Below are positions 9,101 through 16,143 of a stretch of 64,000 bases of DNA, piece after piece. Source of the stretch: Paenibacillus dendritiformis (GTDB lineage: Bacteria > Bacillota > Bacilli > Paenibacillales > Paenibacillaceae). The position numbers were made by a program, and so were the translations under genes. The first letter of the stretch is position 1. Each line of letters begins with the position of its first letter. Location of the stretch: assembly GCF_021654795.1 (NCBI RefSeq), contig NZ_AP025344.1, positions 1,316,501 to 1,380,500 of the forward strand, read 5' to 3'. The notes below the pieces were generated by a model. It was not told the DNA's origin. It did not search any database and was given only the letters and a program-made list of their open reading frames with translations.

Positions 9101-9319
9101 GCCAGTCAGGCGGGCAACGGCTATACGTCCCCCGCGGAAGTGCATAAGGCGCTGGATTATCTTATCAGAGGCCGCTCGTTCGGAGGAAGCTACACGCTGC
9201 GCAACCCGTCCGGTTATCCCGGGCTCCGCGGCTTGATGACGTGGTCGGTCAATTGGGACCGCTTCAATCAATTCGGCTTCTCCAATCCGCATCGAACCTA
9301 TTTGGATCAGTTGAAATGA
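6122..9319 (+). CDS. secreted chitinase with duplicated CBM-FN3-GH18 module
   Basis: A 1065-residue exported glycoside hydrolase. Residues 1-28 are a signal peptide cut after V-F-A. Then come a CBM5/12-type chitin-binding domain (about 31-76, with W-x-P and H-T-S-L-D-G-W-E-P-P), a fibronectin III domain (about 88-178) and a GH18 barrel with D-G-L-D-I-D-L-E, acid Glu300. After an Ala/Pro-rich linker (about 510-588) the whole set repeats: CBM (590-635), FN3 (655-735) and GH18 with D-G-L-D-I-D-F-E, acid Glu847. Both barrels keep all DxxDxDxE residues, so both should cleave chitin-type beta-1,4-GlcNAc chains. It stands alone; no chitin transporter or LPMO is beside it. An endo-beta-N-acetylglucosaminidase role is the main alternative within GH18. 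Confidence 0.93.
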   Translation: MRAANRKALVCLFVIALLCSVFPASVFAAPAWAPNTAYRTGDVVAYGGADYKCIQPHTSLDGWEPPNAPALWTPHAGPGPNPEPGPDTERPTAPANLAVTDFTATSVSLSWSAASDNVGVTGYEVYRNGQLAGTTALTSYIAAGLTPDTRYTFTVKAKDAAGNASEPSAAVNATTAPGGPGPNPVPGKLLIGYWHNFDNGSTALKLRDVSPQYDVIHVAFAETTGGDRSTLSFTPYNATVEEFRADVAYLHSQGKKVLISIGGQNGSVELHSNQDVQNFVNSLENIIRTYGFDGLDIDLEGGSVSLGAGDTDYRHPTTPKIVNLIAAVRQLGDRVGPGFMLTMAPEIAYVQGGIVAYAGPWGAYLPVIHGLRDKLDFIHVQHYNAGGNEALDGRVYTQGTADFQVAMAEMLLRGFPIGRNPNNMFEPLREDQVAIGLPAVPSAAPSGGYTSGADIAKALRYIVKGTSYGGAYQLQQAGGYPNFRGVMTWSVNWDATSGYAFANQVRSAFDGLSSAAGLAAGPEQAGRILSAGLTEAPSVEALPSAAAAPPGEALLAVAPSPAAAPLAAAAALPAADQALAEAAAWAPGVAYAVDDLVSYQGKIYRCQQPHTSLAGWEPPNVPALWSYVSEGEAPEDNEPPSAPADLRLIGKTATSVSLAWSPASDNVGVTGYEVYRDQTLAATTSGTSAGVTGLSPETTYSFTVKAKDAAGNVSPPSTALSVKTSSAGEPGPLPGKVLVGYWHNFVNGAGFLPLREVSGNFDVIHIAFAEPADNSGKIEFTPYQYAEADFKEDVAYLQSLGKKVTLSIGGQNGHVELTTPAARDKFVQSVIAIIEKYGFDGLDIDFEGQSLYLNQGDTDLDRPTTPAVVHLIEALRTIHDHFGSEFLLTMAPETFFVQVGYTNYGAGQWGGDRRAGAYLPVIHALRDIIAWVQVQHYNSGPVTGLDDRFYSMGSADFHAAMADMLVTGFPLARDPSRVFPGLRPDQVVIGLPAASQAGNGYTSPAEVHKALDYLIRGRSFGGSYTLRNPSGYPGLRGLMTWSVNWDRFNQFGFSNPHRTYLDQLK

Positions 9320-9507
9320 TCCTCCTTCGGCGGGGAAAGGGCAGGCGGAGGGGACTTTTGACAGAAGGAGGCCGCATCGCATAAAATAATGATATGCCTG
9401 CCGCAGCGAGACGGGCGGGCCAACATTCGAAGGAAAGGGCAAGGTATACCGCCGATGATCAATTAATCCGAACTGACGTGAATCATTTTGACGATATCGA
9501 TTTCAAA

Positions 9508-9794
9508 ATGTACGTTCAGAGAGGATAGATCTGCCTTCTGGCGGATTCTCAGCGGCTATGTCTTGACCGAAATTCAAGGATATCATTGCTGCCGGGCGCT
9601 TCGGCGCAGTGGGCCCCTGCGCACGGAAAGCGCGGCGGGCTGGCTGTCCGGCGGCGCAGGCGCTGCGACATGCAGGCGGCTCCGGCCGCTTGCGAAGGGA
9701 CGCTGCCTTTGGGTCCTGCGCCGTTTTGCGGCTTGCCGGCATCATGACCGGCGCCGGACATCCTTGAGCATTGCCGTATCATCTATCCTCTCTG
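9508..9794 (+). promoter_or_regulatory. attenuator leader with long-range antiterminator
   Basis: The leader of the ABC-F gene contains CAGAGAGGATAGAT at 9517-9530, the exact complement of ATCTATCCTCTCTG at 9781-9794. The latter includes the left arm of the terminator that ends at the start codon, so the two structures exclude each other. A seven-codon frame, ATG TAC GTT CAG AGA GGA TAG (9508-9528), overlaps the 5' arm and could be a leader peptide, although it lacks a clear ribosome site. The known model for ABC-F resistance genes is that drug-slowed translation of a leader changes folding and lets polymerase through. Confidence 0.65.
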
Positions 9795-9815
9795 GAATCC
9801 CAGGGAGGTTTTTTT
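9787..9815 (+). terminator. terminator fused to ABC-F ribosome site
   Basis: CCTCTCTGG pairs with CCAGGGAGG around AATC, with one G-U pair, followed by seven T. The ATG of the ABC-F gene begins at the very next base, and its ribosome site GGGAGG is inside the 3' arm. The hairpin can therefore block both transcription and translation. Confidence 0.85.
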
Positions 9816-11546
9816 ATGAATCAGGCAAGACATACAGAAGGCAGGCCATTGGCCCCTACCGGCAAGCTTGTATTGGAGGCGAGCGGCTTGGCCGCCGAGG
9901 CCGGAGACCGCCGCCTGTTCACGATTCCGGAGACGCTGCGCGTCTATTCCGGGGAACGGATCGGATTGATCGGGGCGAACGGCGCCGGCAAGACGACGCT
10001 GATCCGGATATTGGCCGGGCTAGTGGAGCCGGCGCAAGGCAGCGTCCGGCGGATGGCGTCCTGCGCCTTCGTCCCCCAGCTCGACGATACCCGGGAAGAG
10101 GCCTCGTCCGAGGCGACGCTTAGCGGCGGGGAGCGGACGAGGCGGCGGCTGGAACAGGCGCTGCAGGGCGGCGTCGAGCTGCTGCTGCTCGACGAGCCGA
10201 CCAGCCATCTCGATATGGAGCAGATGAAGCGGATGGAAGAGCGGCTGCTCGATTTCTCCCGGACCGGCACCGTGCTGCTCATCTCGCATGACCGGACGCT
10301 CCTGAACCGGGTGTGCACGAAAATATGGGAGGTGGAGAACGGGAGCCTCCATATTTTTGCCGGGGGCTACGACGATTACCGCGTAGAGAAGGAAAGGCTG
10401 CGCACCGAGCGGCAGCGCGAGTATGACCAGTATATCGCCGAGCGGGACCGGCTGCAGGAGATGATCGTCCAGACGAGGGTCATGGCGCAGGGCGTCGGCA
10501 CCCCGCGGCCCCGCAAAGGGTTGACCAGCAAGGAGATTCGGTCTGCCCGCCCTCACTTCAACCGCAAGCAGGGAAAAATGGATAAGCGGGTCAAGGCGAT
10601 GGAGACGCGGCTCGCGAAGCTGCCGCAGGTGGAGCGCCCGTTCGAGCTTCCGCCCGTCGTCTTCGATGCCGAGTGCCACCGGCCGCTTCGGAGCAAGAGC
10701 GCGCTCGAGGTGAAAGAACTGCGGCTGTGCGCCGGGGAGCGTGAGCTGGTGCGGGACGCCAGCTTCCGGATCCGTCCGCAAATGAAGGTGGGCTTGCTCG
10801 GGCCGAACGGATCGGGGAAGACGACGCTGCTGCGGCTGCTGAAGCAGAGAAGCGAAGCGCCGGACGGCGGTCCGGAAGAGGGAGCTTCTTCCGCTGTGAT
10901 ACGGTTCGCCCCGAATGCGCGCGTCGCCTATTTCGATCAGAAGCTGTACTCGCTTGACCTGCAGGAGAGCGCCTTGGCCAACGTCCAGAAATCGAGCGCC
11001 TACGATCAGACCGCCATTCGCACGGCGCTGGCCCGGCTGCGGCTGCGCCGGGACGAGGCATTGAAGCCGGTCTGGCAGCTAAGCGGCGGGGAGAAGGTCA
11101 AGACGCAGCTCGTCAAGCTGTTCCTGAGCGAAGCCAATGTGCTGCTGCTGGATGAGCCGACGAACTACCTCGACATCGAGGCGCGCGAAGAGCTGGAGCG
11201 GGTGCTGGCGGCCTATCCGGGAACGCTTCTCTTCGCGACCCATGACCGGATGCTGTTGGAACGGACGGCCACGCATGTGCTCCGCTTCAGCGGACAGTCG
11301 CTGGAGCTGCTGCCGATCGAAGCGCTGCACGCCGACCAGGGAGCACCGCCGCAGCAGGACGCGCAAGCCGATGGCCCCGGCCGGGAGAGAGCGGCCTGGA
11401 CGGAAGAGCAGCGGATGAAGGTCGAGCTGGAATGGTCCGAGCTGCTGTCCCGCCTGTCCCAGCCCCTTCGCCTTGAGGAGGCCGAGAAGGAGCGGCTGGA
11501 GCGGCGTTATGCCGAATTGCTCGAGCTGCGCCGGGCGATGCGATGA
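9816..11546 (+). CDS. ABC-F ATPase, probable antibiotic ribosome-protection protein
   Basis: A 576-residue soluble twin-ATPase without membrane segments. Cassette 1 has Walker A G-A-N-G-A-G-K-T (53-60), signature L-S-G-G-E-R at about 102 and Walker B L-L-L-L-D-E-P. Cassette 2 has G-P-N-G-S-G-K-T near 329, L-S-G-G-E-K near 421 and L-L-L-D-E-P-T near 443. The spacing from Walker A to signature in cassette 1 is very short, as in the Vga/Msr/VmlR resistance group and unlike housekeeping EttA or Uup types. A charged linker of about 100 residues joins the cassettes and a Glu/Arg-rich tail ends the protein. Such proteins enter the ribosomal E site and dislodge drugs such as lincosamides, streptogramins or pleuromutilins. 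The attenuator upstream supports a resistance role; the drug range is unknown. Confidence 0.85.
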   Translation: MNQARHTEGRPLAPTGKLVLEASGLAAEAGDRRLFTIPETLRVYSGERIGLIGANGAGKTTLIRILAGLVEPAQGSVRRMASCAFVPQLDDTREEASSEATLSGGERTRRRLEQALQGGVELLLLDEPTSHLDMEQMKRMEERLLDFSRTGTVLLISHDRTLLNRVCTKIWEVENGSLHIFAGGYDDYRVEKERLRTERQREYDQYIAERDRLQEMIVQTRVMAQGVGTPRPRKGLTSKEIRSARPHFNRKQGKMDKRVKAMETRLAKLPQVERPFELPPVVFDAECHRPLRSKSALEVKELRLCAGERELVRDASFRIRPQMKVGLLGPNGSGKTTLLRLLKQRSEAPDGGPEEGASSAVIRFAPNARVAYFDQKLYSLDLQESALANVQKSSAYDQTAIRTALARLRLRRDEALKPVWQLSGGEKVKTQLVKLFLSEANVLLLDEPTNYLDIEAREELERVLAAYPGTLLFATHDRMLLERTATHVLRFSGQSLELLPIEALHADQGAPPQQDAQADGPGRERAAWTEEQRMKVELEWSELLSRLSQPLRLEEAEKERLERRYAELLELRRAMR

Positions 11547-11706
11547 ACGGGATAGCCGAACCGGCTGCCGCTGCCGCGGCGGCCGGACCGGACATGTGTA
11601 CGGGCGTCCGCCAGGGCCGAACACCGGATTTTTCCCCGGACGGTCCGTCCCCAAGTATGTTACAATAGGTGAACGTGACGTGCACGGATGAAAAGGAGAG
11701 AGTATC

Positions 11707-13218
11707 ATGCGAATGTCCAACATGCATCATTTTACAGAGCACCATCGGTATGTGGCCTACCGGGAATTCAGCCTCAGCGAACTGGATCGGAAGATGCTGT
11801 CCCACGTCTATCAGCCGATGGTCGGAGCATTCGCGATTGGGTTATATCATTTATTGTATCAGCATGCCCCTGCGGACCGCGTCGGCTATTCGGGCGTCGA
11901 CGCGCAGCGCCGCCTGTTCCTGCTGCTCGGTGTCGAGCCGAGCGAGAAGGGGCGGACTTACTTCGTCGAACAGACCTCGAAGCTGGAGGCGGTAGGGTTG
12001 CTCCAGACGTCGCGGATGCTGCTTCCGGACATGGAGGAGTATATGTACGAGTACGAGCTTCAGCCTCCGCTTTCGCCGCATGAGTTTTTCCGGACTCAGC
12101 ATCTGACCTTGCTGCTGCGCGACTTCGTAGGCAAGTATGCCGTGCTGAATCTAAGGGAGCAATTCAGTACGGGCGAGCCGTTCGATGAGACGGCGAAGGA
12201 GGCGGAACGCGAAAATATTTCGATTCCGTTCTATGAGCTGTTCCGCCTGAATACGCAGGTGATTGACGTCGAGCTGGAGCAGGCGCTGGATGAAGTGGCC
12301 CCTAGCCGGGCGTCCGTCCGCCCTGCGGCGGCGGCCGAGGAAGCGGAGGCGCCGGCCTTGAATTACGCCGATATCATTATCCGCTTCCCGAAGCAGTCGG
12401 TGAACCGCAGCTTCGTCGAACGGCTGCGCTATGACCGGGAGGGACTCGGCGTCATCAATTATGTCGTCCGCAAGTTCGGGCTCACGCTGCAGGAGACCGT
12501 CCGGCTTCTCGATGAAGACGGCATTTTTGGGGAAGACGGCCGCATCATCATCGATGAGCTGCAGCACCGGGCGCATCTCCACTTTCGCCAGAACAAGCGC
12601 CGCGGCGAATGGCAGGAGCGGGAGCAGCAGCGCATCGGCCATCTCGGGGAGGAGTCGGCGGCCCCGCAAGAGGAAGTCGCGGTCGAGATGGAATTCTATG
12701 TCGAGGTCCCGCCGCAGTTCAATGGCAAATGCGATATTCACCAGTACAATATGATGCTTCGCAACACGCCGTACACCCAACTGCTGGAGCGTTTTTTTCC
12801 GGGCGCGGTGCCGGACTCTTTTTTGGATATGTTCACCAAGATGGATCTCAATTATAAGCTGCCGGATGAAGTCATTAACGTACTCATTCATTATTTGATG
12901 ACCATGCTTGTGCAGGGGGCCGAGCAGCGGTTGAACCGCAACTTCGTCGAGGCGATTGTGTCCAATATGCTGGTGAAGCAGGTCCGCACCTATGAGCAAG
13001 CGGTGATGTATATCCGCCAGCAGTCGCAGCTGCAGGAGGCGGGCGCTGCCCGTTCAGGCGGGAAGGCCGCTTCACAGCGCACGCGCAGCCGCTACGGGAA
13101 AGCGGCGAAGCCGGCGATCCCGATCGTGACCCGCTCGCAGGAGGGGTCTTCGTCGCTGTCGCAGGAGGAGATCGACGCCGCACGGGCGCTCGCACGAAGA
13201 TTGGACGGACAAGCCTAG
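11707..13218 (+). CDS. dnaB: replication initiation and membrane attachment protein DnaB
   Basis: A 503-residue Bacillales DnaB, the helicase co-loader that works with DnaD and DnaI at oriC and in restart; it is not the replicative helicase. The N-terminal winged-helix region (Y-R-E-F-S-L-S-E-L-D-R-K-M-L-S-H-V-Y-Q-P) and the C-terminal DnaB/DnaD-type domain (F-L-D-M-F-T-K-M-D-L-N-Y-K-L-P-D-E-V-I-N) are clear. The tail is basic and low in complexity. AAGGAG lies in front of the ATG, and a TACAAT box sits at 11661. dnaI follows after 71 bases, the usual pairing. Confidence 0.93.
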   Translation: MRMSNMHHFTEHHRYVAYREFSLSELDRKMLSHVYQPMVGAFAIGLYHLLYQHAPADRVGYSGVDAQRRLFLLLGVEPSEKGRTYFVEQTSKLEAVGLLQTSRMLLPDMEEYMYEYELQPPLSPHEFFRTQHLTLLLRDFVGKYAVLNLREQFSTGEPFDETAKEAERENISIPFYELFRLNTQVIDVELEQALDEVAPSRASVRPAAAAEEAEAPALNYADIIIRFPKQSVNRSFVERLRYDREGLGVINYVVRKFGLTLQETVRLLDEDGIFGEDGRIIIDELQHRAHLHFRQNKRRGEWQEREQQRIGHLGEESAAPQEEVAVEMEFYVEVPPQFNGKCDIHQYNMMLRNTPYTQLLERFFPGAVPDSFLDMFTKMDLNYKLPDEVINVLIHYLMTMLVQGAEQRLNRNFVEAIVSNMLVKQVRTYEQAVMYIRQQSQLQEAGAARSGGKAASQRTRSRYGKAAKPAIPIVTRSQEGSSSLSQEEIDAARALARRLDGQA

Positions 13219-13289
13219 GACAGGCAGGCGTGCTTGTCAGGCTTTCTATACGTTAAATATCGAAGACAGAAGATAAGGAGGGCTCCCGC

Positions 13290-14246
13290 ATGGAATCGAT
13301 AGGCGAACTGTTGAAGCAGCTGCCGCTTGGCAGCCGGCGCGCGCAAGCGGAGCAGAAGATGGCCGAGCTGATGAACCATCCGCTCGTCGCCGAATTCCGC
13401 AGCTCCCATCCCGAGCTGGACGAGCGCAGCCTTCGCATGAATATGAACAAATTGTACCAATACGTGAAGGAGGCGGGGCATTGCAGCCAATGTCCGGGCC
13501 TGGAGCAGTGCCCGAACGATTTCCATGGCCATTACACCCGGCTTAGCGCGGAGACGGTCAACGGCCAGGCGTTCATTTATGACCGCAAGGTCCCGTGCCA
13601 GAAGTGGCTTGCGCATGAGCGCCAGCAGTCGATCCATAACCGGGTCCGTTCCTTCTATGTGGATGAGACGGCCCTCAAGCAGGGATATTCCGCCCGGGAG
13701 ATGCTGGAGATCGATATGGAGCGGGTGCCGGCGGTCAAAAAAGTGATGGAATATGTGATGCAGGCGAAGGAATCCGGACTGACGCCGCACGGATTGTATC
13801 TGGTCGGACCGTTCGGTACCGGGAAGACCTTCCTGATGAGCTATGTGCTGTACGAGCTGGCCCGCGCCGGTTATACCGGGGTCATTGTCTATATGCCGGA
13901 ATTCGTCGAGGAGCTCAAATCGATGTTCCAGGAGCCGCAGAAGCTGCGGGAGACGATCGAGCTGATGAAGGAGACCGACCTGCTCGTCTTTGACGATATC
14001 GGAGCGGAAAATATGTCGGCTTGGGTGCGCGATCATGTGCTGGGCTCGATCTTGAACTACCGGATGAACCGGAAGCCGACCTTCTATACGTCGAATTACG
14101 ACACCAACTCGCTGCTGAAGCATTTCAGCTACACGCGCGACGGGGAAGATATTTATAAGGCGGAGCGCCTCATGGACCGGATAAAGCCGTTTGCGGACAT
14201 AGTCCATGTGAGCGGGCGCAACAAACGGGGAATGTCAGACACGTGA
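13290..14246 (+). CDS. dnaI: primosomal helicase loader DnaI
   Basis: A 318-residue AAA+ ATPase that loads the replicative helicase. The N-terminal helicase-binding domain carries a zinc-binding set Cys65, Cys68, Cys74 and Cys103 (C-S-Q-C...C...C-Q-K-W). Walker A is G-P-F-G-T-G-K-T-F (173-181) and Walker B is L-L-V-F-D-D-I-G-A-E near 230. Length and order match Bacillus DnaI. It follows dnaB on the same strand, with GGAGG before its ATG, and the terminator after it overlaps the stop codon. Confidence 0.95.
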   Translation: MESIGELLKQLPLGSRRAQAEQKMAELMNHPLVAEFRSSHPELDERSLRMNMNKLYQYVKEAGHCSQCPGLEQCPNDFHGHYTRLSAETVNGQAFIYDRKVPCQKWLAHERQQSIHNRVRSFYVDETALKQGYSAREMLEIDMERVPAVKKVMEYVMQAKESGLTPHGLYLVGPFGTGKTFLMSYVLYELARAGYTGVIVYMPEFVEELKSMFQEPQKLRETIELMKETDLLVFDDIGAENMSAWVRDHVLGSILNYRMNRKPTFYTSNYDTNSLLKHFSYTRDGEDIYKAERLMDRIKPFADIVHVSGRNKRGMSDT

Positions 14247-14263
14247 TGAGCGTGTCTTTTTTT
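14238..14263 (+). terminator. terminator of dnaB-dnaI
   Basis: GACACG pairs with CGTGTC around a seven-base loop, followed by seven T. The dnaI stop codon TGA lies in the loop. Confidence 0.85.
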
Positions 14264-14271
14264 ATGCTGCA

Positions 14272-14316
14272 TTGACAGGATGAAAAGGACGAAACTATAA
14301 TGGTCATAGCAACTAT
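14272..14316 (+). promoter_or_regulatory. consensus promoter and MarR-type operator
   Basis: TTGACA (14272-14277) and TATAAT (14296-14301) are both perfect, with 18 bases between them. Right after the -10 box, ATAG-CAA-CTAT (14306-14316) is an inverted repeat of the kind many MarR proteins bind, so the MarR gene is probably autorepressed from a strong promoter. Confidence 0.75.
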
Positions 14317-14342
14317 CGTCATATCAATCATGGAGGCCCGCT

Positions 14343-14768
14343 TTGGACTTAGATCAATTTATTGGCGTCATCGTGCACCGCGCAGATTTGAAATTGAACA
14401 ATTATTATCAAAAAGTCGTCAGCCCATTCGACATTACCGTCGATCAATGGGAAATCCTTGTCGTGCTGTGGGAGCGGGAGGGCATCACGCAAAAGGAGCT
14501 TGCCGAGCGGTTGTACAAGGATCAGACGAACATTGCGCGGATGCTGTTCAAGCTGGAGAACAAGGGTTTTATCCACCGCGTCACCCATGAGGCGGACAGG
14601 AGGGCTTTGCGCGTCTACTTGACGTCCAAAGGACGGGATATGAAGGACAAGATTATGGAGCCTTCGATTGAAGCCTATAAAAAAACGATCGCCGGCTTGA
14701 CCGAAGAGGAAGTAGACAACTTTCGAAGAACGCTTGCGGTGATGTACAACAATGTCAAGGATCTGTAG
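14343..14768 (+). CDS. MarR-family transcriptional regulator
   Basis: A 141-residue winged-helix repressor. The DNA-binding part reads I-T-Q-K-E-L-A-E-R-L-Y-K-D-Q-T-N-I-A-R-M-L followed by the wing H-E-A-D-R-R-A-L-R-V-Y-L-T. It starts at TTG (14343), six bases after GGAGG; no better start exists. MarR proteins usually repress a neighbouring efflux or detoxification gene. Here the expected partner seems to be the decayed MFS gene just downstream, which may leave the regulator an orphan that still controls itself. Confidence 0.9.
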   Translation: MDLDQFIGVIVHRADLKLNNYYQKVVSPFDITVDQWEILVVLWEREGITQKELAERLYKDQTNIARMLFKLENKGFIHRVTHEADRRALRVYLTSKGRDMKDKIMEPSIEAYKKTIAGLTEEEVDNFRRTLAVMYNNVKDL

Positions 14769-14868
14769 CTTGGTTGCGTGAGCGCGGTCCTTCATTTTTA
14801 TGGACAAATAGTTGCCATGACCATTATCATCAAGGCAAATAGGTTGCGGGGAGGGGAGATCAGGAGAG

Positions 14869-15027
14869 GTATCGTCCCAGCTCCAATTCGTCGATTCGTT
14901 CGGACCCGGCTTAAGCGTAGGCATTGGCGGGGCGCTGATCGCCATCAGCGATTCGCTTGACTGGGGCATCTATACGGGCATCATGCTGGCCTTGGCCGCC
15001 GCCTGCCGCATTGCGGTCAGAGGATGA
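14869..15027 (+). pseudogene. MFS efflux gene remnant (C-terminal end)
   Basis: A frame without a start codon reads V-S-S-Q-L-Q-F-V-D-S-F-G-P-G-L-S, then a hydrophobic helix G-I-G-G-A-L-I-A-I-S-D and a second one ending in A-C-R-I-A-V-R-G and a stop. This looks like the last two helices of an MFS drug transporter. Upstream the frame meets a stop, and there is no room for the remaining helices, so most of the gene has been deleted. Its place behind a MarR gene fits a lost MarR-efflux operon. Confidence 0.55.
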
Positions 15028-15090
15028 AGGACAACGAACCGCCTTCGTCCGCCCGGCTTGCCCGGGGTTGAGGAAGGCTTCAAAGGCAGC

Positions 15091-15117
15091 AAAAAAAGCA
15101 TGCAGCGATGCATGCTT
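15091..15117 (-). terminator. terminator downstream of yqzM-like gene
   Basis: AAGCATGC and GCATGCTT pair around a six-base loop. On the minus strand the stem is followed by five further T. It lies about 120 bases past the stop of the small minus-strand gene. Confidence 0.7.
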
Positions 15118-15237
15118 GACCGTCACTATGGCTCGCGCAGGAACGGATTGCACGGTACGGGGCTCCCGCTTGACGCGGTTCCCGGCAGGCGGAAGCAATC
15201 CGGGCCTGCCCGCGGAACGTCGTATGGCGATTGGATG

Positions 15238-15387
15238 TTACGACATTATGAACTTCACGATCACCATGCCGAAGAAGACGACGAACATAAACCCGAACAT
15301 GGCGTTGAACCCGAACAACACGTCTGAAAAATCATTTCTTGGCTCTTCGTTGACATGTTCGCGAGGATCCATCGTATTGGCTTCCAT
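15238..15387 (-). CDS. YqzM-like small membrane protein
   Basis: A 49-residue protein: a polar N-terminus (M-E-A-N-T-M-D-P-R-E) and one helix (F-G-F-M-F-V-V-F-F-G-M-V-I-V-K-F-I-M-S). The V-x-K-F-I-x-S end and the R-N-D segment resemble the YqzM family of Bacillales, whose function is unknown. The ATG at 15387 has GGAGG eight bases upstream, which is why I shorten the longer open frame to this start. It has its own terminator. Confidence 0.65.
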   Translation of the reverse strand: MEANTMDPREHVNEEPRNDFSDVLFGFNAMFGFMFVVFFGMVIVKFIMS

Positions 15388-15555
15388 TGGCGCGTCCTCC
15401 CATCTGTCCGTCAAGTTGCAATGATTCGGATCACAACATAGACAGGTAGTAAAACCCATTTTTACGCCTTTAGTATATCGAACGGCGGCGGAACTGTAAA
15501 GTCCGGGCCTTCTTATCGTGTGACAAATTCCTAACAAAATGCATTGCCCTCCGAT

Positions 15556-15585
15556 TTCACATAAAAGTCCGACTTGTGGTATACT
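15556..15585 (+). promoter_or_regulatory. trxA promoter
   Basis: TTCACA and TATACT are separated by 18 bases, about 50 bases before the trxA start codon. This is a reasonable housekeeping promoter. Confidence 0.6.
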
Positions 15586-15637
15586 TTACTTGTTGACTCA
15601 GCTATTCTGTTTTTCACGATAAAGGAGGTTCTCTAAC

Positions 15638-15958
15638 ATGGCTATCGTAAATGTGTCCGACCAGACGTTCAAGACCGAGGTAGAAGGTCAGCAAGGCGTC
15701 GTTTTGGTCGATTTTTGGGCGCCTTGGTGCGGCCCTTGCAAGAGATTGGCTCCGATTCTCGAAGAATTGGACGGAGAAGTGAGCGGTCAAGCTACGATCG
15801 CGAAGGTGAACGTGGATGAGAATCCGGAATCCGCTTCCCGTTTCGGCGTGATGAGCATTCCGACGATCATCGTGTTCAAGGATGGACAGCCAGTGGACAA
15901 AGTGGTCGGCCTGAACTCCAAGGACGCCCTCAAAGGCTTGATTGGCAAGCATCAATAA
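15638..15958 (+). CDS. trxA: thioredoxin
   Basis: A 106-residue thioredoxin with the redox centre W-A-P-W-C-G-P-C-K (Cys31 and Cys34) and the cis-Pro motif S-I-P-T near residue 74. It reduces cytosolic disulfides and feeds ribonucleotide reductase and other reductases. AAAGGAGG precedes the ATG. It has its own promoter and a strong terminator, so it is probably a single-gene unit. uvrC follows, the same order as in Bacillus. Confidence 0.97.
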   Translation: MAIVNVSDQTFKTEVEGQQGVVLVDFWAPWCGPCKRLAPILEELDGEVSGQATIAKVNVDENPESASRFGVMSIPTIIVFKDGQPVDKVVGLNSKDALKGLIGKHQ

Positions 15959-15989
15959 GCATCCGTCCGGGCGAACATAGGATAGAAGA

Positions 15990-16019
15990 GAAGCCTTCCT
16001 GAATCAGGAAGGCTTCTTT
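15990..16019 (+). terminator. trxA terminator
   Basis: GAAGCCTTCCTG pairs perfectly with CAGGAAGGCTTC around a three- to five-base loop, followed by TTT. Confidence 0.85.
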
Positions 16020-16143
16020 GCGTCAGGCAGGAGCGCGCCGTCCTCTTTTTTGATAAAATAGAGAAGTCATGCCCCTTGCGCAACGCCACGAGCCCGTGTG
16101 CAAGGGGCAGTGCAGGAACAATGATCGTAAGGAGGGAGCTCGC

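Noticed and set aside
9488..10123. 211-codon frame over the ABC-F leader and gene start
   Set aside because: It begins at a TTG without ribosome site, is Arg/Gly-rich, and overlaps the clear ABC-F frame. The region is better explained as an attenuator.
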